Below are positions 7,390 through 15,423 of a DNA stretch of 58,241 nt, one piece after another (the stretch's first letter is position 1; the number at the start of each line of letters is the position of its first letter). Below the pieces are notes generated by a model. It saw only the letters and a program-made list of their open reading frames with translations. It was not told the DNA's origin and ran no database searches. This DNA is from Desulfofundulus thermosubterraneus DSM 16057 (lineage in GTDB: Bacteria; Bacillota; Desulfotomaculia; Desulfotomaculales; Desulfovirgulaceae). The DNA is taken from the NCBI RefSeq assembly GCF_900142025.1, contig NZ_FQZM01000023.1, positions 1 to 58,241 of the forward strand, written 5' to 3'. The position numbers and the translations under genes are program-made.

Positions 7390-7418
7390 TTGTTTCCAGC
7401 CATGCCTTGGTGTACAAT
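7390..7418 (+). promoter_or_regulatory. Sigma-A-like promoter for the small coiled-coil protein
   Basis: TTGTTT (7390-7395), 17 bases, TACAAT (7413-7418). Start of transcription would be near 7425, giving a very short leader before AAAGGCAGGTG. Confidence 0.45.
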
Positions 7419-7444
7419 GGGGGTGATAAAGGCAGGTGATGACC

Positions 7445-7732
7445 ATGCCAGAGGAAGCAATCAAGGAAATAGCGGCCACCAGCGAACAGCCGCCCGGCGG
7501 CAATATGCCACCGCATAGCCTGGTTTCACAGGAATTTTTCTTCCTGCTCCAGCGGATAGATCGCCTGGACGAAAAGTTGTCTAATCGAATAGAACAGCTG
7601 GATGAAAAAATTGATCAATTAGAAGACAGGTTAAGTGATCGTATTGATAATCTTCGGTTTTGGGCTATAGGCGCGGTAGTTGCTATTGTGGTCGGATTCA
7701 TCGGCACGATTGCCACCCTGATCAACCATTAA
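7445..7732 (+). CDS. Small coiled-coil protein with one C-terminal membrane segment
   Basis: I do not recognise a named family. The 95-residue product has a polar N-terminus, a heptad-rich coiled coil (about residues 30-68) with near-repeats of RLDEKLSNRIEQLDEKID, and a single hydrophobic segment ending TLINH. This layout resembles small phage-type XhlA-like or membrane-anchored oligomerising proteins. I prefer ATG 7445, 8 bases after AGGCAGGTG, over GTG 7436 or ATG 7439, which overlap that site. A promoter lies upstream and a hairpin downstream, so it is probably a single-gene unit. Confidence 0.6.
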   Translation: MPEEAIKEIAATSEQPPGGNMPPHSLVSQEFFFLLQRIDRLDEKLSNRIEQLDEKIDQLEDRLSDRIDNLRFWAIGAVVAIVVGFIGTIATLINH

Positions 7733-7767
7733 CGTGCGAAATCCAATGTAAATAACCCGTCACTGAA

Positions 7768-7800
7768 AAGTACCGGGAACAATCCCCGGTGCTTTTCCTT
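7768..7800 (+). terminator. Terminator after the small coiled-coil gene
   Basis: AAGTACCGGG (7768-7777) pairs with CCCGGTGCTT (7785-7794), with one G-U pair, and is followed by TTCCTT. Confidence 0.5.
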
Positions 7801-7870
7801 CGGTGACTCCTGTGCGGCCAATGCCAGCCACATCCGTGAAGCCACCCTGCCGGTTCTGGAAGAACTCCTG

Positions 7871-7896
7871 AATGTAAAGATTGCCCACCGGGGCTA
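7871..7896 (+). repeat. Duplicated 3' end of the dodecin gene
   Basis: Twenty-six bases are identical to 7007-7032, the last codons and first stop-codon bases of the dodecin gene (peptide NVKIAHRG and stop). The bases upstream do not resemble dodecin, and the in-frame reading has no start codon back to the TAA at 7730. It is therefore a gene fragment, not a gene. Confidence 0.7.
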
Positions 7897-7907
7897 AACA
7901 CCAAATC

Positions 7908-7941
7908 GGGACACCACTGCTGGTGTCCCTTGATCTTTCTT
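7908..7941 (+). terminator. Strong hairpin before spoVAC
   Basis: GGGACACCA and TGGTGTCCC (7908-7929) form a perfect 9-bp stem with loop CTGC, followed by TTGATCTTTCTT. It lies just after the duplicated dodecin tail, which suggests the copied segment may have been a gene end with its terminator. Confidence 0.6.
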
Positions 7942-8016
7942 GGCGTTTCCGGGCTCCCTCCCGGGCGCATAATCGTCTGGTTGAAAGGAAACCATAACAA
8001 CCGGGGGTGAGACCTG

Positions 8017-8481
8017 ATGGCCGAGGTGAAAGATTCTCAACCACTTGAGATACAGAAGAAAGAATATCAAAAGATGGTCCAGGAAATTCAACCGAAGCCT
8101 ACTCTGGGCCGCAATGTTTTCTGGGCTTTTGTTGTGGGAGGGCTAATCAGCGTTTTAGGGCAATTATTTTTGAACTTTTTCCAGGCCCGGGGGCTGGCCT
8201 TGCCGGAAGCAGGAGCGGCTACGTCCACGGTGCTGGTTTTCCTGGCCGCCCTGCTCACCGGGCTGGGGGTATACGATGAGATTGCCAAATTTGCCGGTGC
8301 CGGTTCCATAGTACCCATTACCGGCTTCGCCAATTCCATGGTCGCCCCGGCCATGGAATACCGGGGTGAAGGACTGGTCCTGGGCGTGGGGGCAAGGCTA
8401 TTCACCGTGGCCGGACCGGTGCTTGTTTTTGGCATTGTGACAGCCTGGATAGTAGCCATTTTGTACTACTTCTTCCGGTAG
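8017..8481 (+). CDS. spoVAC: Stage V sporulation protein AC
   Basis: The 154-residue membrane protein matches SpoVAC, part of the SpoVA channel that moves dipicolinic acid into the forespore and out during germination; in B. subtilis SpoVAC itself is mechanosensitive. A polar N-terminus with LEIQKKEYQKMV precedes hydrophobic segments near 35-52, 68-88 and 128-152, with the conserved GAGSIVPITGFANSMVAPAMEYRGEG between. GGGGGTGAG lies 6 bases before the ATG. It heads a four-gene set, spoVAC-AD-AE-AF; spoVAA and spoVAB are absent here, as is usual in clostridia. Confidence 0.95.
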   Translation: MAEVKDSQPLEIQKKEYQKMVQEIQPKPTLGRNVFWAFVVGGLISVLGQLFLNFFQARGLALPEAGAATSTVLVFLAALLTGLGVYDEIAKFAGAGSIVPITGFANSMVAPAMEYRGEGLVLGVGARLFTVAGPVLVFGIVTAWIVAILYYFFR

Positions 8482-8493
8482 GAGGTGAAGCCT

Positions 8494-9507
8494 TTGCCGG
8501 CACCCAAAAAAAACGGGCTGCAGACCGTGTGGTTTCAAAACCCACCGGTAATCATTTCTACGGCCACCATTGTGGGAAACAAAGAAGGTCAGGGGCCTTT
8601 GGGTCATACCTTCGACAAGGTGGTGGAAGACAACTATTACGGGGAAAACACATGGGAAAAAGCAGAGCGGCGGATGCTCAAAGAGGTCATGCAAAATGCC
8701 ATCCAGCGGGCCAACCTGCAACCCCAGAATATCGACTACCTGCTGGCCGGTGACCTTCTGAACCAGATCATCAGTGCTGATTTCGTCGCCAGGGATCTGG
8801 GTATTCCCTTTATCGGTCTCTACGGGGCCTGCTCCACCATGTATGAAGGCCTGGCCCTGGGGGCCATGCTCATTGACGGCGGCTTTGCCGAATATGTGCT
8901 GGTAGGGGTATCAAGCCATTATTCCACGGCCGAAAGGCAGTACCGTTACCCGACGGAGCAGGGTACCCAGCGCCCCCTGTACGCATCCTGGACGGTAACC
9001 GGGGCAGCCGCGGCAGTACTGGCCCGCCAGGGTAATGGCCCGGTGATTACCCATGCTACCATCGGCAAAGCAATTGATTTAGGCCAGGGTGACCCCATGA
9101 ACATGGGGGCGGCCATGGCCCCGGCAGCTGCCGATACCATGGCCCGCCACCTTCTGGACACCCAGCGCCAACCCGATTACTACGATCTTTTTATCACCGG
9201 TGATTTGGGAACTTACGGGCGGGAACTGGCCCTTAAGCTAATGCAGCAAAAGGGTTATGACATTTCCAACCGGTTCAGTGACTGCGGGGTCCTGATTTAT
9301 TCCCCCGACCAGGACGCCCATGCGGGAGGCAGCGGCTGTGCCTGTGCCGGCGTGGTTACCTGCGGGTACCTGATGCAGGAAATCAAAGCCGGCCGCTTAA
9401 AGCGCATCCTGGGGGTGGCTACCGGGGCCCTGCTCAGCCTCTGCAGCTACCAGCAGGGAGAGACTATTCCCGGCATTGCCCATGCCGTAGTCATAGAAGG
9501 ACGGTGA
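8494..9507 (+). CDS. spoVAD: Stage V sporulation protein AD
   Basis: The product has the thiolase-like fold of SpoVAD, a cytosol-facing spore inner-membrane protein that binds dipicolinic acid. Recognisable segments are FIGLYGACSTMYEGLALGAM and DLFITGDLGTYGRELALKLM. I prefer TTG 8494, 6 bases after GGAGGTG, giving 337 residues; GTG 8485 would be part of that ribosome site. It begins 12 bases after spoVAC and ends one or two codons before spoVAE, so the set is co-transcribed. Confidence 0.95.
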   Translation: MPAPKKNGLQTVWFQNPPVIISTATIVGNKEGQGPLGHTFDKVVEDNYYGENTWEKAERRMLKEVMQNAIQRANLQPQNIDYLLAGDLLNQIISADFVARDLGIPFIGLYGACSTMYEGLALGAMLIDGGFAEYVLVGVSSHYSTAERQYRYPTEQGTQRPLYASWTVTGAAAAVLARQGNGPVITHATIGKAIDLGQGDPMNMGAAMAPAAADTMARHLLDTQRQPDYYDLFITGDLGTYGRELALKLMQQKGYDISNRFSDCGVLIYSPDQDAHAGGSGCACAGVVTCGYLMQEIKAGRLKRILGVATGALLSLCSYQQGETIPGIAHAVVIEGR

Positions 9508-9517
9508 TTTGAATAAC

Positions 9518-9874
9518 ATGATTTTTTTAAAGGCGTTTATCGTGGGTGGTCTGTTATGTGTGATTGCCCAGCTCCTGATGGACTTGACCAGCCATAAGGT
9601 TACCCCCGCCCACGTGCTGGTAGGTTTTGTTACTGGAGGAGTTATTTTAAGCGCCCTGGGGTTGTACCAGCCGCTGGTGAACTGGGCCGGAGCGGGGGCT
9701 ACGGTGCCCTTGAGTGGTTTCGGCCACCTGCTGGCCCAGGGAGCCATCGGTGGGGTAAAAGAAAAGGGAGTCCTGGGGGCCTTTTCCGGAGGGGTGGCCG
9801 CAACAGCCGCCGGCATAACCGCAGCGGTCGTTTTTGGTTACCTGGCCGCCCTGGCCTTCCGACCAAAAGGATAG
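9518..9874 (+). CDS. spoVAE: Stage V sporulation protein AE (AEb type)
   Basis: The 118-residue membrane protein has the SpoVAEb pattern: MIFLKAFIVGGLLCVIAQLL, then LVGFVTGGVILSALGLYQPL, and GAGATVPLSGFGHLLAQGAI. SpoVAEb is a membrane component of the DPA channel. I choose ATG 9518, which matches the family's usual N-terminus and stands about 10 bases after AAGGACGGTGA; TTG 9509 is too close to that site. Confidence 0.93.
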   Translation: MIFLKAFIVGGLLCVIAQLLMDLTSHKVTPAHVLVGFVTGGVILSALGLYQPLVNWAGAGATVPLSGFGHLLAQGAIGGVKEKGVLGAFSGGVAATAAGITAAVVFGYLAALAFRPKG

Positions 9875-9885
9875 GAGTGAATTTC

Positions 9886-11415
9886 ATGAGCCAGCAGACG
9901 GCAGACGTGAGCCAACAGGCGGTAGATGCCAGCAATAAAACGCCGGTGAAAAAACGGCTGGAAGAAAATACGGAATTCCTGAAAAAGGCTCTGGGAATAG
10001 GGGAAAGCTACGATGTCATCCTGCGGGAACTGAACATTGGCGGGGTCAAGGCAGCCCTGATCTTTGTGGACGGGCTGACCAACGATCAGATTTTTACCCT
10101 TATTTTGGAGCACCTGGCGGAACTGGAACGGGAAGGGATGACCATCAATACCTTCCGCAAGCTTTTTTACCGCCACGTCCCCTTCACCGAAGTCAGCCAG
10201 GTGAAGCACCTGGAGGACGTGGTGGAAAAGGTGCTTTCCGGCCCCCAGGCACTGCTTATTGACGGGGAAGATAAGGCCATTATCATTGACGCCCGGATTT
10301 ACCCCGTGCGCCAGCCCGAAGAACCGGATCTGGAAAGGGTGGTGCGGGGTTCCCGGGATGGTTTTACCGAAACGCTGGTTTACAACACCGCCCTCATTCG
10401 CCGCCGTCTCAGGGATCCCAGGCTGCGCATGGAAATCCTCCAGGCAGGCAAACGGTCCAAAACCGATATAGTTATTTGCTTTTTGCAGGATGTGGCCAAT
10501 CCGGATCTGGTGGACAGCATCAAGGAAAAGATTAAAAACATCAACATTGACGGGCTGCCCATGGCGGAAAAAGCGGTGGAGGAATTAATCACTCCCGGCA
10601 GCTACTGGAATCCGTTCCCCCGGGTGCGTTACACCGAGCGGCCCGACGTGGCCGCCATGCACCTGCTGGAAGGGCACGTCCTGGTGCTGGTGGACACCTC
10701 GCCCAGTGTGGCCATTGTCCCCGCTACCTACTTTCATCACCTGCAGCATGCCGAGGAATACCGTCAGAGCCCGGCAGTGGGTGTGTGGTTGCGGGCGGTG
10801 CGCTTTGTGGGGGTGGCCATATCCATCTTCCTGTTACCCCTCTGGTTCTTAGCCGCCCTGCATCCCGAACTGTTACCATCGGCTTTGAAGTTCATCGGCC
10901 CCAAAAAAATTGGAGCCGTTCCCTTGATAATACAATTTATTATTGCCGAGTTTGCCGTTGACATGGTGCGGCTGGCTACCATCCACACCCCCACGGGCCT
11001 GTCGGTATCCATCAGCTTGATCGCCGCCTTGCTCATAGGCGATATTGCCGTTTCCGTGGGTTTGTTTGCTCCCGAGGTGATTTTGTATACGGCGGTTGCC
11101 GCGACCGGGATCTTTCTTACCCCCAGTTACGAACTTTCCCAGGCCAACCGCCTGGTACGCCTGTTCTTACTGGCGGCAGTGGCTGTGGCCGGCCTGCCCG
11201 GCTTTATCATCGCCGTACTGGTAACCTTCGCCTTTCTGGTGGCTACCAGGTCCTTTGGGGTCCCATACCTGTGGCCTCTGATCCCCTTTAACTGGACGGC
11301 CATGAAAAAAGTACTTGTGCGTTCCCCGGTGCCGGTAGACAACATCCGCCCCAGCATCTTAAAACCCCGGGATAAATACCGGCAGGCCGTTCCTGAACCG
11401 GCCCGAAAACGGTAA
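9886..11415 (+). CDS. spoVAF: Spore germination protein, GerA family (SpoVAF)
   Basis: The 509-residue product is a GerA-type A subunit: a hydrophilic N-terminal half (about 1-290) and a C-terminal half with several membrane helices (about 300-470). Its place after spoVAE identifies it as SpoVAF, which in Bacillus works with FigP as an ion channel that amplifies germination. ATG 9886 is 8 bases after AGGAG; GTG 9877 overlaps it. A strong terminator follows, ending the spoVA operon. No gerAB or gerAC gene is nearby. Confidence 0.92.
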   Translation: MSQQTADVSQQAVDASNKTPVKKRLEENTEFLKKALGIGESYDVILRELNIGGVKAALIFVDGLTNDQIFTLILEHLAELEREGMTINTFRKLFYRHVPFTEVSQVKHLEDVVEKVLSGPQALLIDGEDKAIIIDARIYPVRQPEEPDLERVVRGSRDGFTETLVYNTALIRRRLRDPRLRMEILQAGKRSKTDIVICFLQDVANPDLVDSIKEKIKNINIDGLPMAEKAVEELITPGSYWNPFPRVRYTERPDVAAMHLLEGHVLVLVDTSPSVAIVPATYFHHLQHAEEYRQSPAVGVWLRAVRFVGVAISIFLLPLWFLAALHPELLPSALKFIGPKKIGAVPLIIQFIIAEFAVDMVRLATIHTPTGLSVSISLIAALLIGDIAVSVGLFAPEVILYTAVAATGIFLTPSYELSQANRLVRLFLLAAVAVAGLPGFIIAVLVTFAFLVATRSFGVPYLWPLIPFNWTAMKKVLVRSPVPVDNIRPSILKPRDKYRQAVPEPARKR

Positions 11416-11445
11416 GCCCCCAGCCCGGGGGCTGTTTTATTTTTT
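11415..11445 (+). terminator. spoVA operon terminator
   Basis: AGCCCCC pairs with GGGGGCT (11415-11433), followed by TGTTTTATTTTTT. Confidence 0.85.
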
Positions 11446-11495
11446 GCCCGGTGGGCCATAATAAGAATATTGCTATGCCGGAAAGGAGTGAACCA

Positions 11496-12485
11496 ATGAC
11501 CCTTAAGGTAGGTATACCCAGAGCCTTGCTCTATTACTATTACTTACCTTTATGGCGTACCTTTTTTGAAGCCCTGGGATTGGAAGTGGTTATCTCCAGG
11601 CCAACCACTAAAACTATTTTAGATGCCGGTTTGCAGAACTCCGGGGATGATGTCTGCCTGCCGGTGCGGTTGGCCTTCGGTCACGTGCTTGATTTAAAAG
11701 ACCGGGTAGATGTCCTTTTTTTGCCCCGGATGGTAAGTATTGCCCGGCGGGAATATATCTGCCCCAAGTTCCTGGGCTTTCCCGACATGGTCCGGCACGG
11801 GATTTCAGGGCTGCCGCCCCTCATAGATCCAAACCTTAACCTTTACCGCAAAGATAGTCTTTATCCTTTCTTTGCTGCCCTGGGCCGCAATTTTACCAGC
11901 AACCGGCTCGCTATTTACCTTGCCTACCGGCAGGCCGTGTATACCCAGACCCGCTATGTGCAGCTGTTGGAAAAAGGGTTTTTCCCGGAAGAGGCCCTGG
12001 CGGTAATGTACCAGGGACTTACGGAAGGACGGGAACCGGGTGGCGACGGCCCGACGGTGGCTGTAATCGGTCATCCGTACAATATTTACGACCCCTACAT
12101 CAGCATGAACCTTTTGAGCCGGCTCGCCAGGAACGGGGTGCGAGTTTGCAGCGCCGAAAACCTTCCGGAAACCCTGGTCCGGGAACAGGCCGCCAGGCTG
12201 CCCAAGCATCTTTTCTGGAGCCTGGGACAGCGCATGATCGGTGCTGCCTGGCACTACCTGCAGAGCCCGGGTGTGGACGGCATCATCCACGTGGCTTCCT
12301 TTGCCTGTGGCCCCGATTCCCTTACCGGGGAACTGATCTCCCGGGAGGTGAAGCGCCGGGGTAAACCCTTTCTCAACCTGACCCTGGACGAACATTCGGC
12401 GGAAGCCGGGGTGGTAACCCGCCTGGAGGCCTTTCTGGACATGATAGAGCGCCGGCAGTTTCTTCCAGCAAGGGAGAGTGTATGA
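11496..12485 (+). CDS. Acyl-CoA dehydratase activase-related protein (DUF2229 type)
   Basis: The 329-residue product matches the DUF2229/HgdB-like part of large acyl-CoA dehydratase activase proteins. Visible features are the N-terminal KVGIPRALLYYYYLPLWRTFF, the segment NSGDDVCLPVRLAFGH with a conserved Cys, FACGPDSL and the closing TLDEHSAEAGVVTRLEAFLDM. The conserved Cys residues suggest a bound Fe-S cluster (inference). ATG 11496 follows AAAGGAGTG. Its TGA overlaps the start of the next gene, so the three activase-like genes form one operon. No dehydratase partner for a classical 2-hydroxyacyl-CoA dehydratase lies within the window. Confidence 0.75.
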   Translation: MTLKVGIPRALLYYYYLPLWRTFFEALGLEVVISRPTTKTILDAGLQNSGDDVCLPVRLAFGHVLDLKDRVDVLFLPRMVSIARREYICPKFLGFPDMVRHGISGLPPLIDPNLNLYRKDSLYPFFAALGRNFTSNRLAIYLAYRQAVYTQTRYVQLLEKGFFPEEALAVMYQGLTEGREPGGDGPTVAVIGHPYNIYDPYISMNLLSRLARNGVRVCSAENLPETLVREQAARLPKHLFWSLGQRMIGAAWHYLQSPGVDGIIHVASFACGPDSLTGELISREVKRRGKPFLNLTLDEHSAEAGVVTRLEAFLDMIERRQFLPARESV

Positions 12486-13570
12486 TGAAGGTCACCTTTC
12501 CTCACATGGGACACATGTGGATCTGCCTTGCGGCCATGCTGGAATACCTGGGGGTGGAGGTGGTGGTACCGCCTCCTTCCAGTAAACGCACCCTGACCCT
12601 GGGAGCCAGGCATGCCCCCGAATTTGCCTGTCTGCCCTTCAAACTAAACCTGGGCAATTTCATGGAAGCGGCGGAACAGGGGGCGGATACCATTCTCATG
12701 GCCGGCGGGTGCGGGCCCTGCCGCTTTGGCTACTATGCCCAGGTGGAACACGCCATCCTGGAGGACCTGGGCTACAACTACCGCCTGGTGGTGCTGGAAC
12801 CTCCCCGAAAACATGTGGGGGAACTATTGTCCAAGATCAAATACATCACCGGCCACAGTTCCTGGTGGGAAGTGGTAAGGGGTATTCGTTTCGGGTACCA
12901 GAAGGCCCGCATGGTGGACGAGCTGGAAAGACAGGCCCATTTCCTGCGTCCCCGGGAGATCCACCGGGGCAGCACAGATAGAGCGTTTAAACGTGCCCTG
13001 CAGGAGATTATTGCCATGAAACACCCGCGGGATCTGCCAGAAGCCCGGGAACGGGTGCGTAAGATCATGGACGCTGTGGCCATAAAGCCCAGGCCGGTTC
13101 TGCGCGTGGGCATCGTCGGTGAAATCTTCACCCTTTTGGAACCCTTTGCCAACCACGATCTGGAAAGGAGGCTGGGTTACCTGGGTGTGGAGACCGACCG
13201 GTCCATTTATTTAAGCGAGTGGATCAATGATCACCTTTTCCTGGGCCTGGTAAGAGGGCTGCGCAGCCGCAGGGAGGCCTGCCAGGCGGCGCCTCCTTAT
13301 TTAAACCATTTCGTGGGAGGCCACGGACAGGAAACCGTGGGCAGCGCGGTTATATACGCCCGGCAGGGTTATGACGGTGTAATCCAGCTCCTGCCCTTTA
13401 CCTGCATGCCCGAAATTGTGGCTCACAGCGTGCTGCCCGGACTGAGCAACAAGCTGGGCATCCCTACGTTGACCATCACGGTGGATGAGCAGTCCGGGGA
13501 AGCCGGGTTGGTAACCCGCCTGGAGGCTTTTGTGGATTTGCTGGCCAGAAAAAAAGGAGTGGTAGTATAA
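12482..13570 (+). CDS. CoA protein activase, second DUF2229/HgdB-like subunit
   Basis: The 362-residue product is related to its upstream neighbour and to HgdB/FldB-like proteins. It opens VTFPHMGHMWICLAAMLEYLG and carries Cys residues in FACLPFKLNLGN, GGCGPCRFGYYAQVE and LLPFTCMPEIVAHSVLP, and ends with TVDEQSGEAGLVTRLEAF like the first protein. These Cys clusters fit a [4Fe-4S] protein. It overlaps both neighbours by one to four bases. The pair looks like a split form of the single large (about 1,400-residue) activases seen in other anaerobes. The reaction is unknown. Confidence 0.75.
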   Translation: MMKVTFPHMGHMWICLAAMLEYLGVEVVVPPPSSKRTLTLGARHAPEFACLPFKLNLGNFMEAAEQGADTILMAGGCGPCRFGYYAQVEHAILEDLGYNYRLVVLEPPRKHVGELLSKIKYITGHSSWWEVVRGIRFGYQKARMVDELERQAHFLRPREIHRGSTDRAFKRALQEIIAMKHPRDLPEARERVRKIMDAVAIKPRPVLRVGIVGEIFTLLEPFANHDLERRLGYLGVETDRSIYLSEWINDHLFLGLVRGLRSRREACQAAPPYLNHFVGGHGQETVGSAVIYARQGYDGVIQLLPFTCMPEIVAHSVLPGLSNKLGIPTLTITVDEQSGEAGLVTRLEAFVDLLARKKGVVV

Positions 13571-14547
13571 TGAAGGGGTATCTGGGCATTGATGTCGGTT
13601 CCGTAAGCACCAACCTGGTCTTTATGGATGAAAATGGCAAAATCAGAGAAGCCATTTACCTGCGTACCCGGGGTCAGCCCATTTGTGCTTTGCAGGAGGG
13701 ATTGCGGCAGCTGGCCGGACGCCTGCCCGCAAATACCGCTGTCCGGGGGGTAGGTACCACTGGCAGCGGACGTTTTTTGGCCGGAATAATTGCCGGAGCT
13801 GACGTGGTAAAAAATGAGATTACCAGCCACGCCGTGGCTGCCTCCACCCTGGTGCCGGGAGTGCAGACGATCCTGGAGATCGGGGGCCAGGACTCCAAAA
13901 TTATCATCCTGCGCAACGGCGTAGTGACAGATTTTGCCATGAACACTGTTTGCGCCGCGGGTACCGGTTCTTTCCTGGACCAGCAGGCGGCCCGGTTGAA
14001 TATTCCCATTGAAGAATTCGGTAATCTGGCACTGGAATCCACCGTTCCGGTACGTATAGCAGGCCGTTGTGCCGTTTTTGCCGAATCGGACATGATTCAT
14101 AAACAGCAGATGGGCTACAGTCTGCCCGATATCCTGGCCGGTTTGTGCGAGGCTCTGGTCCGCAATTACCTCAACAACGTCGGCAAAGGCAAGGAGATTC
14201 TCCCCCCGGTTGTTTTTCAGGGGGGGGTAGCGGCCAACGCCGGCATGCGGCGGGCCTTCGAGCAGGCCTTGGGTCTGGAAGTACATGTGCCTCCCCACTA
14301 CAACGTGATGGGAGCGGTAGGGGCGGCCATCTTAGCCAGGGAGAAAATGGCCGGCGGGGGGACCAGCCGGTTCCGGGGGTTCGGGGTGGCTGAAACCCGC
14401 TTCAAAGCCGGGGGCTTTGTCTGTGAAAATTGCCCGAACCTTTGTGAAGTGGTGGAAATCACCCGTGAAGGCGAAGTTATTGCCCGCTGGGGGGATCGCT
14501 GCGGTCGCTGGTCCGGCTCCCTGGGGTATCAAGAGAGCGCCGTTTAA
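13570..14547 (+). CDS. Acyl-CoA dehydratase activase, BadF/BadG/BcrA/BcrD ATPase family
   Basis: The 325-residue product has the ASKHA ATPase fold: phosphate-1 motif YLGIDVGSVSTNLVFMD, GVGTTGSGR, EIGGQDSKII (the HgdC-type signature) and CAAGTGSFLDQQA, where the Cys bridges the [4Fe-4S] cluster between two subunits in known activators. Such proteins use ATP to push low-potential electrons onto a partner. Here the likely partners are the two genes upstream. A C-terminal extension has further Cys (VCENCPNLCE and GDRCGRWSG), which could bind another metal centre. Repeat copy B starts at the stop codon. Confidence 0.85.
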   Translation: MKGYLGIDVGSVSTNLVFMDENGKIREAIYLRTRGQPICALQEGLRQLAGRLPANTAVRGVGTTGSGRFLAGIIAGADVVKNEITSHAVAASTLVPGVQTILEIGGQDSKIIILRNGVVTDFAMNTVCAAGTGSFLDQQAARLNIPIEEFGNLALESTVPVRIAGRCAVFAESDMIHKQQMGYSLPDILAGLCEALVRNYLNNVGKGKEILPPVVFQGGVAANAGMRRAFEQALGLEVHVPPHYNVMGAVGAAILAREKMAGGGTSRFRGFGVAETRFKAGGFVCENCPNLCEVVEITREGEVIARWGDRCGRWSGSLGYQESAV

Positions 14548-14548
14548 A

Positions 14549-14869
14549 GATACTGTTGCAAAACCAAAAGGAAACGGGCGGCGGTTGTCCTTCAAGGAGC
14601 GACCCAGCACTCACTGGAACATCTCTTTCTTTAGAATAGCCATTGATCATGTGTATGTAAAGTTACTCCGAAGGAGCGCTTTACCAGTGAGTGCTGGGCT
14701 GAGGTTAGCAAACCGGCAGCGCGAATCGCGCTGGTAACAGTCTATAGAATGATTCAGCGACTTATGCTGCAGCTATCCATAAGGATAAGAGAGTCCCGGC
14801 GCATAGGCAGCGCCAGCCAGTTTCGCTTCGAACCTGCAGCACGGAGTGACGGGGACGACCGCCGCCCCG
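14549..14869 (+). repeat. Dispersed repeat copy B
   Basis: This fills most of the gap between the activase operon and the carbohydrate-binding gene, where I see no gene. The core arms CCCAGCACTCACTGG (14603-14617) and CCAGTGAGTGCTGGG (14684-14698) are a perfect 15-bp inverted repeat enclosing 66 bases. The left side starts GATACTGTTGCAAAACC (14549-14565), as in copy A. CGGGCGGCGGTTGTCC (14575-14590) is complementary to 14853-14869 at nearly every position, so the whole region can fold as a long outer stem holding the core hairpin and a second stretch. The exact right end is uncertain. Confidence 0.65.
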
Positions 14870-14876
14870 GGTAGTT

Positions 14877-14908
14877 AACAAGGGACGGTTAAAAAACCGT
14901 CCCTTGTT
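14877..14908. terminator. Perfect 14-bp hairpin between convergent genes
   Basis: AACAAGGGACGGTT and AACCGTCCCTTGTT are perfectly complementary over an AAAA loop. It lies between the plus-strand activase operon and the minus-strand gene ending at 14913, where a shared terminator is expected, although neither side has a long U tract. Confidence 0.55.
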
Positions 14909-14912
14909 GCGG

Positions 14913-15212
14913 TTAAGCCCGCACAGTCCAGTTGTAACCGTTGTTGTTATCCCAGTTGTTGGCTGAATCCTTAAAGCAGAAGGACATCATGCCGTTTTGC
15001 ATGCGCAGGGTACTTTCCCAACCCCGCTGGGTGCGTTCCATTTTAATGGTGCTGACATTTTGCCAGTTTTTAGGGTCACCAAATCCGCAGTGCAGGTAAA
15101 CCTGGTCGGCACCACTTTTGGCCAGAAGCCCGTTGTAAATAATGTTCACTTCATTGAAGCCAGCTGGCCTTACCTCGACGCCTTTCGGAGTATCGGACCA
15201 ACCTTGAATCAA
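14913..15212 (-). CDS. Small stand-alone carbohydrate-binding module protein (CBM25/53-like)
   Basis: The 99-residue product is a single beta-sandwich domain. It ends with the pattern SFCFKDSANNWDNNNGYNW, typical of CBM25/CBM53 starch-binding modules, and has VNIIYNGLLAKSGADQVYLH in front. I choose TTG 15212 (minus strand), 7 bases after AGGAGGTG at 15221-15228; longer frames upstream have no ribosome site. There is no signal peptide and no catalytic domain, so it probably acts inside the cell, perhaps on a storage polysaccharide (inference). It is convergent with the activase operon and divergent from trpB2. Confidence 0.7.
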   Translation of the reverse strand: MIQGWSDTPKGVEVRPAGFNEVNIIYNGLLAKSGADQVYLHCGFGDPKNWQNVSTIKMERTQRGWESTLRMQNGMMSFCFKDSANNWDNNNGYNWTVRA

Positions 15213-15423
15213 AACAAAGCACCTCCTGCATTTTAAAGTGTTGCCACTGTTAGAGTCCCCCGTAGCTCTTAAGGTATGCGCGGACATTTTTCCCTGTCAT
15301 GGAAATTAACACTTAAGTTAATTCGTATCTTCCAGGAGGAAATGCCTGCACGCCGGCGAAAATAAGAAGGGTGCGCTTACGGCGCAATAAAGGTATATTT
15401 TTTATAGAAGGAGCATAGAAGAG

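Noticed and set aside
7733-7897. Possible coding continuation after the small coiled-coil gene ending in the dodecin tail
   Set aside because: The frame is open but has no start codon or ribosome site, and it crosses a terminator hairpin.
7967-7999. Sigma-G-like promoter before spoVAC (GCATAA ... CATAACA)
   Set aside because: The boxes are 20 bases apart, too far for sigma-G (17-18), and the match is partial.
14417-14737. Open frame over the end of the activase gene and repeat B
   Set aside because: Half is a shadow of the activase gene in another frame and half is repeat sequence.
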